A DNA stretch of 52,109 nucleotides, taken from the NCBI GenBank assembly GCA_021297985.1, contig JAJTGU010000057.1, positions 1 to 52,109 of the forward strand. Direction: 5' to 3'. The stretch comes from Rubrivivax sp. (lineage in GTDB: Bacteria > Pseudomonadota > Gammaproteobacteria > Burkholderiales > Burkholderiaceae_C). Below are positions 7,512 to 20,849 of the stretch, one piece after another. Made by a program: the position numbers and the translations under genes. Within the stretch, counting starts at the first letter, position 1. Every line of letters begins with the position of its first letter. Under the pieces are notes generated by a model. That model was not told the DNA's origin, searched no databases, and saw only the letters and a program-made list of their open reading frames with translations.

Positions 7512-8705
7512 TCAATCCAGCGCCGCGGCCTCTTGTTCGCAGCGGCGGGCGGCATCGGCCTCGCCGCCCTCACGGGCGATTGCCGCGAGGACCCGCCAGG
7601 CGCGGCGACGCAGGGGCCCGGGGAGACGCGGCGAGGCGGCCGATTGCTCCAGAGGGCGACGCGCCTTGCCAAACAGCTGGCGATCCGCGAGCACCAGGCC
7701 TGCCGCGGCCTGCACCGCGGCGTCCTGCGGCCAGGCCTCGGCGGCCGTCTCGATGCGGGGCAGCCAGTCGCTGGCGATGCCAGGTGCTGCATCGGCCACG
7801 GCCAGGGCGACCTGCTCGCGGCTGTCCGCGTCCAACTCGCTCAAGCCCTCCCAGAACGGCCGCAACCACTGCCGGGCATGTTCGTTCGCACCCAGTGCCA
7901 CTGCACGCCGCGCTGCGTGCACGGCGACCGCGGGGTCTCGTCGATCGGCCGGTTCGAGCTGCTGCCAGATGCGTTCGAGCTGATGCACTTCGCGGGCTGG
8001 ATCCAGGGACTGCGTGGCCAGGCTGCGCAACATGGCCTGGGCGGCGGTGGTCGAAAACGCCCCGTGGTTGGCGAGTTGCCGAGCCAGGTGCAGGGCCTGC
8101 ATCGGCTCGTCGGCCTGGCGCGCGGCCTGCAGACGCAGCCGAAGCGCCTGCGTGCGCCGAGCCAGCCCGGGTGGCAACGACGCCAGCAAGGCCTGAGCGG
8201 CCGCGGTGTCGCGGTCCTCCAGTGCCCATTCGGCCGCCAGCAACGGCCGCATCGCGGCGTCGCGGGCGGCTCGGTCCTGCAGCCGGTGCAGGGCGGCCGC
8301 CTCCAGCAGGCGCGCCAGGATCATGAATTCACCGGCCTCGCCGCCCAGCACCGGCGCATCGCCCTGCAACGCCTGCGCCCGCTGCGCCGCCTTGCACGCC
8401 CGGCCGTAGCGTGCCGCCAGCAGTTCGGCCAGCGCCTCGCGAAGGGCCGACTGCGCCGCCCGCTCGCGCCGCAGTGCACGCCACTGACTCGCGCGCCGCG
8501 GCAGGCTGAGCATCGAATCGATGGCGTTGATGGACACCACCAGCACGGCCACCCCGAACACCGCGAGGATCACGAACAGGTTCAGCGACAGATCGGTGCG
8601 CCAACCCGACCAGTAGAAGGTCACCAGCCCATCATTGCCACCGAGCGTTGTCGCCGCGACCACGGCGACGACAAACAGCAGAACGAGCCAGACGACGCCG
8701 CGCAT
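7512..8705 (-). CDS. hemY: HemY, heme-biosynthesis-associated TPR membrane protein
   Basis: A 397-residue protein with two N-terminal membrane segments (residues about 4-20 and 40-60), the family signature GNDGLVTFYWSGWRTDLSLNLF between them, and a long alpha-helical TPR-like domain. This is the proteobacterial HemY, not the Gram-positive protoporphyrinogen oxidase of the same name. It is thought to act with HemX in organising late heme synthesis at the membrane. The gene starts nine bases after hemX and ends the hem operon; tRNA-Arg follows on the same strand. Confidence 0.92.
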   Translation of the reverse strand: MRGVVWLVLLFVVAVVAATTLGGNDGLVTFYWSGWRTDLSLNLFVILAVFGVAVLVVSINAIDSMLSLPRRASQWRALRRERAAQSALREALAELLAARYGRACKAAQRAQALQGDAPVLGGEAGEFMILARLLEAAALHRLQDRAARDAAMRPLLAAEWALEDRDTAAAQALLASLPPGLARRTQALRLRLQAARQADEPMQALHLARQLANHGAFSTTAAQAMLRSLATQSLDPAREVHQLERIWQQLEPADRRDPAVAVHAARRAVALGANEHARQWLRPFWEGLSELDADSREQVALAVADAAPGIASDWLPRIETAAEAWPQDAAVQAAAGLVLADRQLFGKARRPLEQSAASPRLPGPLRRRAWRVLAAIAREGGEADAARRCEQEAAALD

Positions 8706-8714
8706 CGCGCCCGC

Positions 8715-9866
8715 TCAGCGGCCCGCCGACGCGGCCGCGATGGCCGACAGCGTGGTGTCGGGTCGTGGCACGTCGAGCTGACGGGCCTGGGCCGCCACCT
8801 GGCGCAGCAGTTCCTGGGTCAGCCCGACCCGGCGCTGACTGGCATCGAAGAACCGTGCCAGCGTGGCCTGGGCTTCGCGCAGATCGGTCTGGGCGGTGTC
8901 GAACTGGCGCGACAACAAGGCCAGCCGTGCGTTCAGCAGCCTCAGCTTGAGGTTCTCGCGCAGGAAGAACGCCTGCTCCGGCGCCACCAGCAACGGGTCG
9001 ATGCCGTCGATGCGGGTCACGCGGACCAGTCCGCGTGCCTCGGCCCAGATGTGTCCGAGCATCTCCTGGGCTCGGTCGGACCAACCCGTGGCGGCCGACG
9101 CTGCAGCCGCAGCGGGCGCCGTCGCAGCTTTGGCCTCACTCCGGCCGGCGGCACCGCGCGACGGCTGGGCCAGCAAGGGCAACTCGTCGACGCTGCGCAC
9201 GGCTTCGTCAAGCCGGATGCTCAGGATCGCGACATCGACGCCGGCCACCGCACGGGTGCGCTCGAGGTCCTGGGCCACCGCGCGGCGCACCCGTTCGAGG
9301 CGCGGCTGGTTCAGCCGGGCCAGCCGCTCGTCGGCCTGTCGCAGCGTCACCACCAGGGGCTCGGCGCTGCCGGTGATCGCCGACTGCTGCAAGGCAACGC
9401 GCACGGCCGCATCCAGGTCGGCGAGCACGTTTTCATCACGCGAGCGGGCCAGCGACTGCAGCAGTTCCTCGAACTGACCGCGCTGCAAAGCCGTCTCCGC
9501 CACCCGGGCCTCCAGCAGCGCCAGTTTGGCGACCGCCTCACGCGCCGACACCTCGGCCTGGCGGGCCAGCGTGCGGGCCTCGGTGGCCTGGGTTCCGCTG
9601 TCCTGCTGACGGCGCACCAGTTCGGCTTCCAGCGACTTGACCCGCTGCTGGGTGTTCCAGGCCATCACGAACGCGGCCGTGGTGGCGGCCAGCAACAAGG
9701 CGGCAGCGGCCAGACCCCAGGGGTTGCCGGCCGCCGCCCGCTTCAAGCCGGACGATGTCGGCGCCGAAGCCGCCGAAACCGACACCACGTCGGGCGTGGT
9801 GTCGGCCGCAGGATCGCTGGGAGGGGGGGTTTGCGCCGGAGCGGGCGTCGCTTGGGGGTCGGTCAC
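8715..9866 (-). CDS. hemX: HemX, uroporphyrinogen-III C-methyltransferase-like membrane protein
   Basis: A 383-residue protein: a Pro/Ala-rich cytoplasmic head, one membrane helix at about residues 48-66 (GLAAAALLLAATTAAFVMAW), a coiled coil (QQRVKSLEAELVRRQQD) and a helical periplasmic domain. It lacks the SAM-binding motifs of true CobA/SirA methyltransferases, so the common database name is misleading. The start is GTG at 9866, 13 bases after the hemD stop; the same frame stays open further upstream into hemD, but that stretch is a shadow. It lies in the usual hemC-D-X-Y order. Confidence 0.9.
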   Translation of the reverse strand: MTDPQATPAPAQTPPPSDPAADTTPDVVSVSAASAPTSSGLKRAAAGNPWGLAAAALLLAATTAAFVMAWNTQQRVKSLEAELVRRQQDSGTQATEARTLARQAEVSAREAVAKLALLEARVAETALQRGQFEELLQSLARSRDENVLADLDAAVRVALQQSAITGSAEPLVVTLRQADERLARLNQPRLERVRRAVAQDLERTRAVAGVDVAILSIRLDEAVRSVDELPLLAQPSRGAAGRSEAKAATAPAAAAASAATGWSDRAQEMLGHIWAEARGLVRVTRIDGIDPLLVAPEQAFFLRENLKLRLLNARLALLSRQFDTAQTDLREAQATLARFFDASQRRVGLTQELLRQVAAQARQLDVPRPDTTLSAIAAASAGR

Positions 9867-9879
9867 GGCGACTGAAATT

Positions 9880-10680
9880 CTAGGTGGCGCTGCCGACCGT
9901 GCCCGGCATCGCCGCTGCGGCGTCGGCCACGGCCTGGGGCGTTGCGACCACCAACGCCACCTGGCCGAAGCCCAGCGTACGCACGGTCTCGGCGATGCGC
10001 TCATGGGTCGCCAGCGCCCGGTGCAGGTGCCAAGGCGACTCGCCCAGGCCCGCCGCCGCCGCGAGTGGCCGCAGGTACGCCGCCGCTTCGCTGCTGCTGA
10101 ACAGCCAGACCGGCACTGAGCCTTGGGCCTGCAGTCCACGCAGCACGCCCAGTGTCGTCGGGTCGGCCTCGGGCCCCAGACGACGGTAGGCCGCCAGGTG
10201 CTGCAACTCGGCCCCGGCTGCGCGCCACTGTTCGGCCAGCCAGTCGCGCCCGTCTTCACCGCGCACGACCAGCACCCGGCGTCCTTGCCAGTCCTGGTCC
10301 TTCAACTGCTGCCAGAGGGCCTCGCTGTCGAAGCGACCGGCCTCCCCGTCCGGCTCGACGATGGCCGACCTGGGCACGCCATGCGCCAGCAGCGCCGCCG
10401 TCGTGCCGGGGCCGGTGCTGGCCGCAGACAGGCCGGCCGGCCAGGTGTGACCCACCGGTGCGGCAGCAAAAAACGCCGCGACCGCATGGGCGCTGACGAA
10501 CATCACGGCCGAGGCTTGCGGCAGCGCCTGCCAGGCCCGGACCACGGCCGAGTCATCGGCCAAGGGGGCGATGCGCAACAGCGGAAAGGCGACCGCGGCC
10601 ACCGGACCGGCCCGCAGCGCACCCAGAGCGGCAACCCACTCGTCGGCCTGCGGCTGCGGCCGGGTGACGATGATCGCCAT
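9880..10680 (-). CDS. hemD: Uroporphyrinogen-III synthase
   Basis: A 266-residue HemD that cyclises hydroxymethylbilane with inversion of ring D. The N-terminus IIVTRPQPQADEWVAAL matches the family start, MFVSAHAVAAFF corresponds to the conserved F(T/V)S.NAV motif, and the two-domain length is normal. HemD sequences diverge widely, so position after hemC is the strongest support. The ATG at 10680 lies 16 bases after the hemC stop; the longer open frame upstream would run into hemC and is rejected. Confidence 0.92.
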   Translation of the reverse strand: MAIIVTRPQPQADEWVAALGALRAGPVAAVAFPLLRIAPLADDSAVVRAWQALPQASAVMFVSAHAVAAFFAAAPVGHTWPAGLSAASTGPGTTAALLAHGVPRSAIVEPDGEAGRFDSEALWQQLKDQDWQGRRVLVVRGEDGRDWLAEQWRAAGAELQHLAAYRRLGPEADPTTLGVLRGLQAQGSVPVWLFSSSEAAAYLRPLAAAAGLGESPWHLHRALATHERIAETVRTLGFGQVALVVATPQAVADAAAAMPGTVGSAT

Positions 10681-10696
10681 GCCTTGACGGGGCCGA

Positions 10697-11632
10697 TCAG
10701 CCCTGGAGCGCCTCGGCCACACGCTGGCCCAGAGCCTCGGCTGACCCCTCATCGGCAACAGCGGCGGTCTCGCCGGCGCGCCGCGGTGGGCGCAGCGGCT
10801 CGTCGGCGTCGCCCAGCAGACCGGCGAGCTCCAATTGGCCGTCGGCCGTCCAGGTGGCGTGGGCGGCCAGCGGCATCGAACAACTGCCGCCCAGCGTGCG
10901 CGAGACGGCACGCTCGGCCAGTGTCGCCAGCCAGGTCGGCCGGTGCCGGGTGCCCGCCAGCAGACCCGCCAGCGCCTGGTCGTCGCTGCGGATCTCCAGG
11001 CCCAGGGCGCCCTGCCCGGCCGCGGGCAGCATCTGCGTGCGGTCGAAGCGGCTGCGGATGCGTGCCGCCAGGCCCAGGCGCATCAGGCCGGCCGCGGCCA
11101 GCACGATGGCGTCGTACTGCCCTTCGTCAAGCTTGCGCAGCCGGGTGTCCAGATTGCCGCGCAGCGGCTCGATGCGCAGATCCGGCCGCAGCGCCAGCAG
11201 CTGCACGACCCGGCGCAGGCTGGAGGTGCCGACGACCGCACCCTGGGGCAGATCGGCCAGGCGCTGGTAGCGCGGACTGACGAAGGCGTCGCGCGGGTCC
11301 TCGCGCTCCCAGACCGCCACCAGTGAGAAGCCCTCGGGCATCTCCATCGGCACGTCCTTCAGCGAGTGCACGGCCAGCCGTGCCCGCCCTTCTTCGAGCG
11401 CCGTCTCCAGTTCCTTCACGAAGAGGCCCTTGCCTCCGACCTTGGACAGGGCCCGGTCGAGGATCTGGTCGCCTCGGGTCGTCATGCCCAGCAAGTCGAC
11501 CGCGAGGCCGAACCGCGAGCGCAGCGCGTCGCGCACGTGTTCGGCTTGCCACATGGCAAGGCGGCTCTCGCGGGTGGCGATGACGACGGAGCCGATGTCG
11601 GCGGCGGCTTGGAGGGCAGTCATGTGTCGCAT
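10697..11632 (-). CDS. hemC: Porphobilinogen deaminase (hydroxymethylbilane synthase)
   Basis: HemC polymerises four porphobilinogens to hydroxymethylbilane. Clear signatures are [31 protein letters not shown] with the catalytic Asp region, [29 protein letters not shown], and the dipyrromethane-binding cysteine in [13 protein letters not shown] (C251 from the first ATG). Starts at 11632 or 11623 are both possible and neither has a clear ribosome binding site. It is the first gene of hemC-D-X-Y, divergent from ppc across about 60 bp. Confidence 0.97.
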   Translation of the reverse strand: MRHMTALQAAADIGSVVIATRESRLAMWQAEHVRDALRSRFGLAVDLLGMTTRGDQILDRALSKVGGKGLFVKELETALEEGRARLAVHSLKDVPMEMPEGFSLVAVWEREDPRDAFVSPRYQRLADLPQGAVVGTSSLRRVVQLLALRPDLRIEPLRGNLDTRLRKLDEGQYDAIVLAAAGLMRLGLAARIRSRFDRTQMLPAAGQGALGLEIRSDDQALAGLLAGTRHRPTWLATLAERAVSRTLGGSCSMPLAAHATWTADGQLELAGLLGDADEPLRPPRRAGETAAVADEGSAEALGQRVAEALQG

Positions 11633-11694
11633 TGTGCCGACGCGCCAACCGCCGGCCCGGTGGTAATCTGGTTACATCGAATCGGAGCTCCCGC

Positions 11695-14529
<2,835 letters not shown>

Positions 14530-14635
14530 CGGCGGCGGGCGCCCGTATCGATGCGGCTTGATCGGCCGTAACATCGCCGGACCCGGCCAGGCCCAGACTG
14601 GTCAGGTCCTACCGACGATGCACGGAGGTGCCGCG

Positions 14636-15163
14636 ATGGAACTGCGATACGACCCGAATCCACGTCCCAGGCGGGGCCGCGCGTCGGCACGTGCCTTCTG
14701 GGGACGCGCCTGCCTGTCCGCTTCGACGCTGGCCCTGCTGGCGGGCTGCGCGCTGGAGGTCCAGAACACCCAGCCCGCACGCGAGCTGGCCGCCGCGTCG
14801 CAACCGAAAGGCAGCGTTCACACCGGGTGGCGGGTGTACCAGGACAAGTGCGCCCAATGCCATGGCGCATCCGCCCAGGGCACGGACCGCGGCCCGGATC
14901 TGTTGGCGCGGGCACGCACCATGGGACCACGCCGCTTCATCGAGTTCGTGTTGCTGCGCTACGAGTGGAACCTGCCACCCACCCCGGCAGGCAGCGCGGC
15001 CCGCACAGCGCAGGTCGACGACGTGCTGCAACGCCGGGCCCCGACCGTGCTGATGCCCGACTTCGGCGCCGACCCCCGTGTGACCGCGCACATTGCCGAT
15101 CTCTACAGCTACGTTTCGGCCCGTGCCGAAGGCATACAGGGACCGGGGCGGCCCGCCCCCTGA
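14636..15163 (+). CDS. Lipoprotein-anchored class I cytochrome c
   Basis: A 175-residue exported protein. A hydrophobic signal ends in the lipobox LLAGC (residues about 34-38), so it should be lipid-anchored. A single heme site CAQCH lies in VYQDKCAQCHGASAQGT, followed by GPDLL, and TVLMPDFG near the C-terminus supplies a candidate axial methionine. The layout is that of a small mono-heme electron carrier. No oxidase or dehydrogenase partner is adjacent. The start at 14636 is fixed by GGAGG seven bases upstream. Confidence 0.85.
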   Translation: MELRYDPNPRPRRGRASARAFWGRACLSASTLALLAGCALEVQNTQPARELAAASQPKGSVHTGWRVYQDKCAQCHGASAQGTDRGPDLLARARTMGPRRFIEFVLLRYEWNLPPTPAGSAARTAQVDDVLQRRAPTVLMPDFGADPRVTAHIADLYSYVSARAEGIQGPGRPAP

Positions 15164-15275
15164 TGCCATTCGGCGTTCCCGGATTCAGAAGTCGTTCCAT
15201 TGAAACGGGCCATCGACTGGGTCGGTACCGGGTGCTCGCCGACGAGGTGCTTTCGCTCCAGCTGAAGGAGATCCC

Positions 15276-16623
<1,348 letters not shown>

Positions 16624-16631
<8 letters not shown>

Positions 16632-17952
16632 AGCGTCCGGCATGGCGCTGCTGCAAGCCCCGCCACTCGGGCTGGCGGTGGCGCTGGGCGCGGGGCTGTT
16701 GATCGGCATCGAGCGCGAACGCCGCAAAGGCCGTGGCGACGACCGCCAGGCCGCGGGCCTGCGCAGCTTTGTCGTCGCGGCCCTGACCGGCGCCCTGGCG
16801 CAGGCGCTGCCCGTGCCCGGGCTGGTGGTCATCGGTGCCGCGCTGGTGGCCTTGTTGGCGGCCAGCGCCTACTGGAAGAGCCGCTCGCGCGACCCCGGCC
16901 TGACCACCGAGCTGGCCTTGTTCGCGACCTACCTGATCGGCGTGCAGTCGGTGCTCTCGCCCGCACTGGGCGCGGCTTGCGGCGCCGGGCTGGCGGCGTT
17001 GCTGGTCGCCCGCGCGCGGCTTCATCACCTGGCCACTGCACTGCTCAGCGATCAGGAGCTGCACGACGGCCTGCTGCTCATCGCGCTGGCGCTGATCGCC
17101 CTGCCCCTGGTGCCGGACGCGCCGATTGCCGCGCTCGGCGGCATCCAGCCACGCCCGCTGGCCGCGCTGGTGCTGCTGATCATGGCGATGCAGGCCGCCG
17201 GCGAGGTGGCGCTGCGCTGGCTGGGGCCGCAGCGCGGCTTGATGGTGTCGGGCTTCCTGGGCGGCTTCGTCTCCAGCACGGCCACGGTGGCGTCCCTGGG
17301 CGGCCGCGCCCGAGCCGACCCCGCTCGGGTCGGCGTGCTGGCCGGCAGTGCCGTGCTGTCGGCAGCCGCCACCTGGGTGCAGGGGCTGGTGATCACGGTC
17401 GCGTTGTCGCCGGCAGCCGCCGCGGCGCTGTGGCCGACCGCGCTGGCCGCTGCGCTGGCCTGTGCGGCCGCGGGCGGGTGGATGGCGCGGCCGCACGGTG
17501 CGGCCGCAGCCGAAGTCGCAGCGGCACCGGCGGCAGCGGAGGAGGAGGCGGAGCCGGCCCCCGCCGCCGATGCCGACGCTTCACCCGCCCGCAGTGCCTT
17601 GCGACCCCGCGAGGCGCTCACCGTGGCACTGCTGCTGGGCGGCGTGGCCGTGGCGGTGGGACTGTTGCAGCAGCGTTTTGGCGACGCCGGCCTGGGCCTG
17701 GGCGTGGCGCTCGCGGGGCTGGTGGACGCGCACGCGCCGATCGCGTCGCTGGCCTCACTGCACGCGGCCGGCACGCTGGACGCGTCGGCGGTGGTGGCCG
17801 GCGTGCTGCTGGCGGTGGCGTGCAACACGCTGACGCGCTGCGGCGTGGCGCTGGTAGCCGGTGGCCGCCGCTACGGCTTGCGCGTCGCCGTGCCGTTGGC
17901 CGGGAGCCTGGGCCTGGCGGTGATGATGGCCGCGTGGACGGTGGGGTTCTGA
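16624..17952 (+). CDS. MgtC/SapB-DUF4010 family membrane protein
   Basis: A 442-residue, strongly hydrophobic protein. The N-terminal MgtC/SapB domain shows LAVALGAGLLIGIERERRKG and AAGLRSFVVAALTGALA; the rest is DUF4010-like, with GFLGGFVSSTATVASLG in the middle. About twelve membrane segments are likely, with an acidic Ala/Glu-rich loop near residues 298-325. The role of this family is not established. It begins inside the 3' end of the nuclease gene (ATG at 16624, or 16642 as an alternative). Confidence 0.8.
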
Positions 17953-18148
17953 GCCGGGCTCGGCTCCGTCAGCGGTCACGGCCGGGTGCGGCAACCGATG
18001 CCGACCCCTGCAAACAGGGGGGGGTCGGCGGGCCTTCACGGTTGAGCTCGCGCATCCAGTGCGCCGCCGGTGCGTATGCCCGTGCGAGCCCCGGCAAACG
18101 TCGGGGCCACCACCGCATCGCAACCCGAGAGACCGCCAGGAGCCCCGC
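17953..18148. other. Intergenic region with two G-rich hairpins
   Basis: Two GC-rich stem-loops precede the PEP-CTERM gene: GCCGACCCC (18000-18008) pairs with GGGGTCGGC (18021-18029), and GCCCCG (18088-18093) with CGGGGC (18102-18107). Both loops contain GCAAAC. An eight-G run lies at 18017-18024. Neither is followed by a T tract, so neither is a standard terminator. AGGAG sits before the downstream ATG. Confidence 0.4.
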
Positions 18149-19051
18149 ATGAAACGCATCCCCTCGCTCACCCCTTCGACCGCACGTGCCGCAGCACTTG
18201 CCGCCGCGCTGGCCATCGGCGTCACCGCCGCCCACGCCGTGCCGATGATCGGCCTGACCAGCGCCAACGAGCTGGCAATGTTCGACAGCAGCACCCCCGG
18301 CATGTCCAGCCGCGTCGCCGTCACCGGCCTGGCCGCCGGCGAACGCCTGGTCGGCATCGACCTGCGGCCCGGCAACGGTCTGGTCTACGGCCTCAGCACC
18401 GCGAGCAAGCTGTACACCCTGAACCCGGGCACCGGCGCCGCCAGCCTGGTGGCCACCCTGTCCAGCCCGGTGATCGACGGCTCCAAGGGCTGGGGCATGG
18501 ACTTCAACCCGGTGGCCGACTTTGCCGGCGCGACCTCATTCCGCGTCGTGTCGTCCACCGGCAACAACTACGCCATCAACGCCAACACCGGGGTCGTCGG
18601 CAACCTGGCCGGCATGATCGCCCCGAGCTTCGCCCAGGTGGCCTACACCAACAGCCGGCTGTTCCCGTCAGCAGCACCGGCGTCGACCGCGCTCTACTAC
18701 ATCAACACGGCAACGGATACCCTGGCGTCCGCGCCCGGCAGCTTCAACAGCCCGACGGTCACGACCATCGGCGCGCTGGGCATCGACGTGCTGCGCGGCG
18801 GTGGGTTCGAGATCCTGGGCAACGGCATGGCGCTGGCGGCCTTGAACGTCGACGACGGGTCCCTCGGCACCGGCCTGTACACCATCGACCTCGCCACCGG
18901 GAGCGCCAGCTTCGTCGGCACCTTCAACGGGACCTTGACCGGCCTGACGGCGGCGGTGCCCGAGCCGGCGACTGCCGCGTTGCTGTCGCTGGGTGGTCTG
19001 GCACTCGCAGCGGTGGCCCGTCGCCAACGGAAACGGCAGCGCACGATGTAA
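18149..19051 (+). CDS. DUF4394-like exported protein with PEP-CTERM sorting signal
   Basis: A 300-residue exported protein with a cleavable signal (residues 1 to about 30, ending AAHA). The body has the repeated beta pattern of DUF4394 proteins (RLVGIDLRPGNGLVYGLS, LYTLNPGTG). The C-terminus from residue 270 is VPEPATAALLSLGG, a hydrophobic helix, then ARRQRKR, a classical PEP-CTERM signal processed by exosortase EpsH/XrtA. No exosortase or EPS gene is in the window, so the sorting machinery must be elsewhere. The ATG at 18149 has AGGAG upstream. It probably reaches the outer surface or EPS matrix. Confidence 0.9.
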   Translation: MKRIPSLTPSTARAAALAAALAIGVTAAHAVPMIGLTSANELAMFDSSTPGMSSRVAVTGLAAGERLVGIDLRPGNGLVYGLSTASKLYTLNPGTGAASLVATLSSPVIDGSKGWGMDFNPVADFAGATSFRVVSSTGNNYAINANTGVVGNLAGMIAPSFAQVAYTNSRLFPSAAPASTALYYINTATDTLASAPGSFNSPTVTTIGALGIDVLRGGGFEILGNGMALAALNVDDGSLGTGLYTIDLATGSASFVGTFNGTLTGLTAAVPEPATAALLSLGGLALAAVARRQRKRQRTM

Positions 19052-19113
19052 CCCGACTGTGCAGAAGGGCGAATCCAGCGGCACCATTGCCAACTTTTCC
19101 GGAGATCGTCTCG

Positions 19114-19617
19114 ATGACCCGCCGCGGTTTCGCCCAACTCATGTCCATGCTCGGTATCGGGGCCACCGCCGGGGCCACCACCGCCGGTAGCGGCACCGCC
19201 CATGCCGCCAGCACCCCGACGCGGGCCGACCGCGTCGTGCTGACCGACGCCGAATGGCGCAAGCGCCTGAGCCCGGCCGCCTACCAGGTGCTCCGGCAGG
19301 AGGGCACCGAACGCGCCGGCAGCAGCCCGCTGAACGACGAGAAGCGGCCCGGCACCTACCACTGTGCCGGCTGCGACCTGCCGTTGTTTGCCCACACCAC
19401 CAAGTTCGACAGCGGCACCGGCTGGCCGAGCTTCTGGGCCCCGCTGCCCGACGCGCTGGGCACCAGCACCGACTACAAGCTGATCCTGCCGCGTGTCGAG
19501 TACCACTGCGCGCGTTGCGGCGGCCACCAGGGCCACGTCTTCGACGACGGTCCGCGGCCGACCGGCAAGCGTTACTGCAACAACGGAGTGGCGCTGCGTT
19601 TTGCGCCGTCGGCATGA
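19114..19617 (+). CDS. msrB: Exported peptide-methionine (R)-S-oxide reductase MsrB
   Basis: MsrB reduces methionine-R-sulfoxide in proteins. The 167-residue product begins MTRRGF followed by a hydrophobic stretch ending AHA, which looks like a Tat or Sec export signal. Zinc ligands are C84/C87 (CAGC) and C132/C135 (CARC); the catalytic C155 lies in RYCNNGVALRF, slightly altered from the usual RYCINSAALRF. GTGWPSFW and GHQGHVFDDGP are conserved. Its stop overlaps the msrA start (ATGA). Confidence 0.93.
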   Translation: MTRRGFAQLMSMLGIGATAGATTAGSGTAHAASTPTRADRVVLTDAEWRKRLSPAAYQVLRQEGTERAGSSPLNDEKRPGTYHCAGCDLPLFAHTTKFDSGTGWPSFWAPLPDALGTSTDYKLILPRVEYHCARCGGHQGHVFDDGPRPTGKRYCNNGVALRFAPSA

Positions 19618-20273
19618 AGCGCCGCGCGCTCTTCGGGTTGACGCTGGGCGTCCTGGTCGCGCTGGCCGTCGGCGTCGGCACCGCGCTGTCGCAGGGCAGT
19701 TCGCCCGCCAAGCCGGCGCCTGCCGCCGGCGCCCCCCTGGCGCCCGGCCTCGCCAGGGCGACGTTCGCGGGCGGCTGCTTCTGGTGCGTCGAGTCCGACT
19801 TCGACAAGGTGCCGGGAGTGGTCTCGACGACCAGCGGCTACATCGGCGGTCATGTCGCCAACCCGAGCTACGAACTGGTCTCGGCCAAGCTCACCGGCCA
19901 CGCCGAGGCGGTGGAGATCGTGTTCGACACGACCAAGGTGAGCTACGCCCAGCTGCTCGAGAAGTTCTGGCGCAGCATCGACCCGACAACCAAGGATCGC
20001 CAGTTCTGCGACAGCGGCAGCCCGTACCGCTCGGCCATCTTCACCCACGGGCCCGAGCAGGCAGAGCAGGCCCACGCCTCGAAAGCCGCACTGGACAAGA
20101 ACAAGCCGTTCAGCGCCCCCATCGTGACCCAGATCCACCCGGCGACGGCGTTCTACCCCGCCGAGGAGTACCACCAGGACTATCACCTGAAGAATCCGGT
20201 GCGCTACAAGCTGTACCGCAACGGCTGCGGGCGCGACGCCCGGCTGGCCGAGCTCTGGGGCGCGGCGAAGTAG
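19614..20273 (+). CDS. msrA: Membrane-anchored or exported peptide-methionine (S)-S-oxide reductase MsrA
   Basis: A 219-residue MsrA with an N-terminal hydrophobic segment (residues about 5-25) that should place the enzyme outside the cytoplasm. The catalytic motif GGCFWC carries C55; TTSGYIGGHVANPSYE and HAEAVEIVFD are family blocks; C205 near the C-terminus is a likely resolving cysteine. Paired with msrB by a 4-bp overlap, it forms an envelope repair unit for both sulfoxide isomers. Electrons would need a periplasmic donor; no MsrPQ or thioredoxin-like gene is nearby. Confidence 0.93.
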   Translation: MKRRALFGLTLGVLVALAVGVGTALSQGSSPAKPAPAAGAPLAPGLARATFAGGCFWCVESDFDKVPGVVSTTSGYIGGHVANPSYELVSAKLTGHAEAVEIVFDTTKVSYAQLLEKFWRSIDPTTKDRQFCDSGSPYRSAIFTHGPEQAEQAHASKAALDKNKPFSAPIVTQIHPATAFYPAEEYHQDYHLKNPVRYKLYRNGCGRDARLAELWGAAK

Positions 20274-20398
20274 GCGTTGGCTCGGGGTGACACGTGGCTT
20301 CCCCGGGGGCGGCGGGTGGCCGGGCTGATTACACTGCGCGAGCCTCGGGCCTGGCCCGACGGTTCTTCGCAGTCTCCCACCACCTGAGCCGCCGCGTC

Positions 20399-20842
20399 AT
20401 GACGAACTTCCTGCCCGCCCTTTCTCTGGCCTGCTGCGCCGCCTTGCTGGCCACCACCGCCCAGGCCGAAGACCCGAAGAAGATGGCGGGCAACAAGCGT
20501 CTGATGGATCACTCCAACAAGCTGCTGATCGCCGAGGCCGATGCGATCAAGGTGATGGACGAGAACATCCCGGCGAGTGCCTGGAAGATCACCAAGGGCA
20601 GCCAGTACGTCTGGGTGAGCCAGGTCGAAGGCGGCATGAAGGGCACGACCTGCGTCATCGCGGCGCGCGTGATGGTGCTGCCGCTGACGACGACGCTGAA
20701 CGTGCCGCTGTTCCGCCCGCGCCAGACCGCCACGGCCTACGACGCCGCCGCGAACAGCAGCACCGAGGCCTGCAAGACGATGGCCAGGGACAAGCTGAAG
20801 GAAGCGACGCAAGCCGTCGCCTCGTCGATCGTCAAGACCTGA
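20399..20842 (+). CDS. Exported protein of unknown function
   Basis: A 147-residue protein with a clear signal peptide (MTNFLPALSLACCAALLATTAQAEDP, cleavage near residue 23). The mature part is helical at both ends with a central beta-like stretch (KGTTCVIAARVMVLPLTTTLNVPLF) and two cysteines at TTCVI and TEACK that could form a disulfide. I do not recognise the family. The ATG at 20399 is the first start giving a signal peptide; no strong ribosome site precedes it. It is convergent with the small exported gene of the algR operon. Confidence 0.7.
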   Translation: MTNFLPALSLACCAALLATTAQAEDPKKMAGNKRLMDHSNKLLIAEADAIKVMDENIPASAWKITKGSQYVWVSQVEGGMKGTTCVIAARVMVLPLTTTLNVPLFRPRQTATAYDAAANSSTEACKTMARDKLKEATQAVASSIVKT

Positions 20843-20849
20843 AGTCGCG

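Noticed and set aside
17953..18148. Cyclic-di-GMP (GEMM) riboswitch, prompted by GCAAAC loops
   Set aside because: The two hairpins do not reproduce the conserved GEMM junction or tetraloop receptor sequences.
20330..20335. TACACT as a -10 box for the small exported gene at 20399
   Set aside because: No acceptable -35 sequence at 16-18 bp; too weak to annotate.
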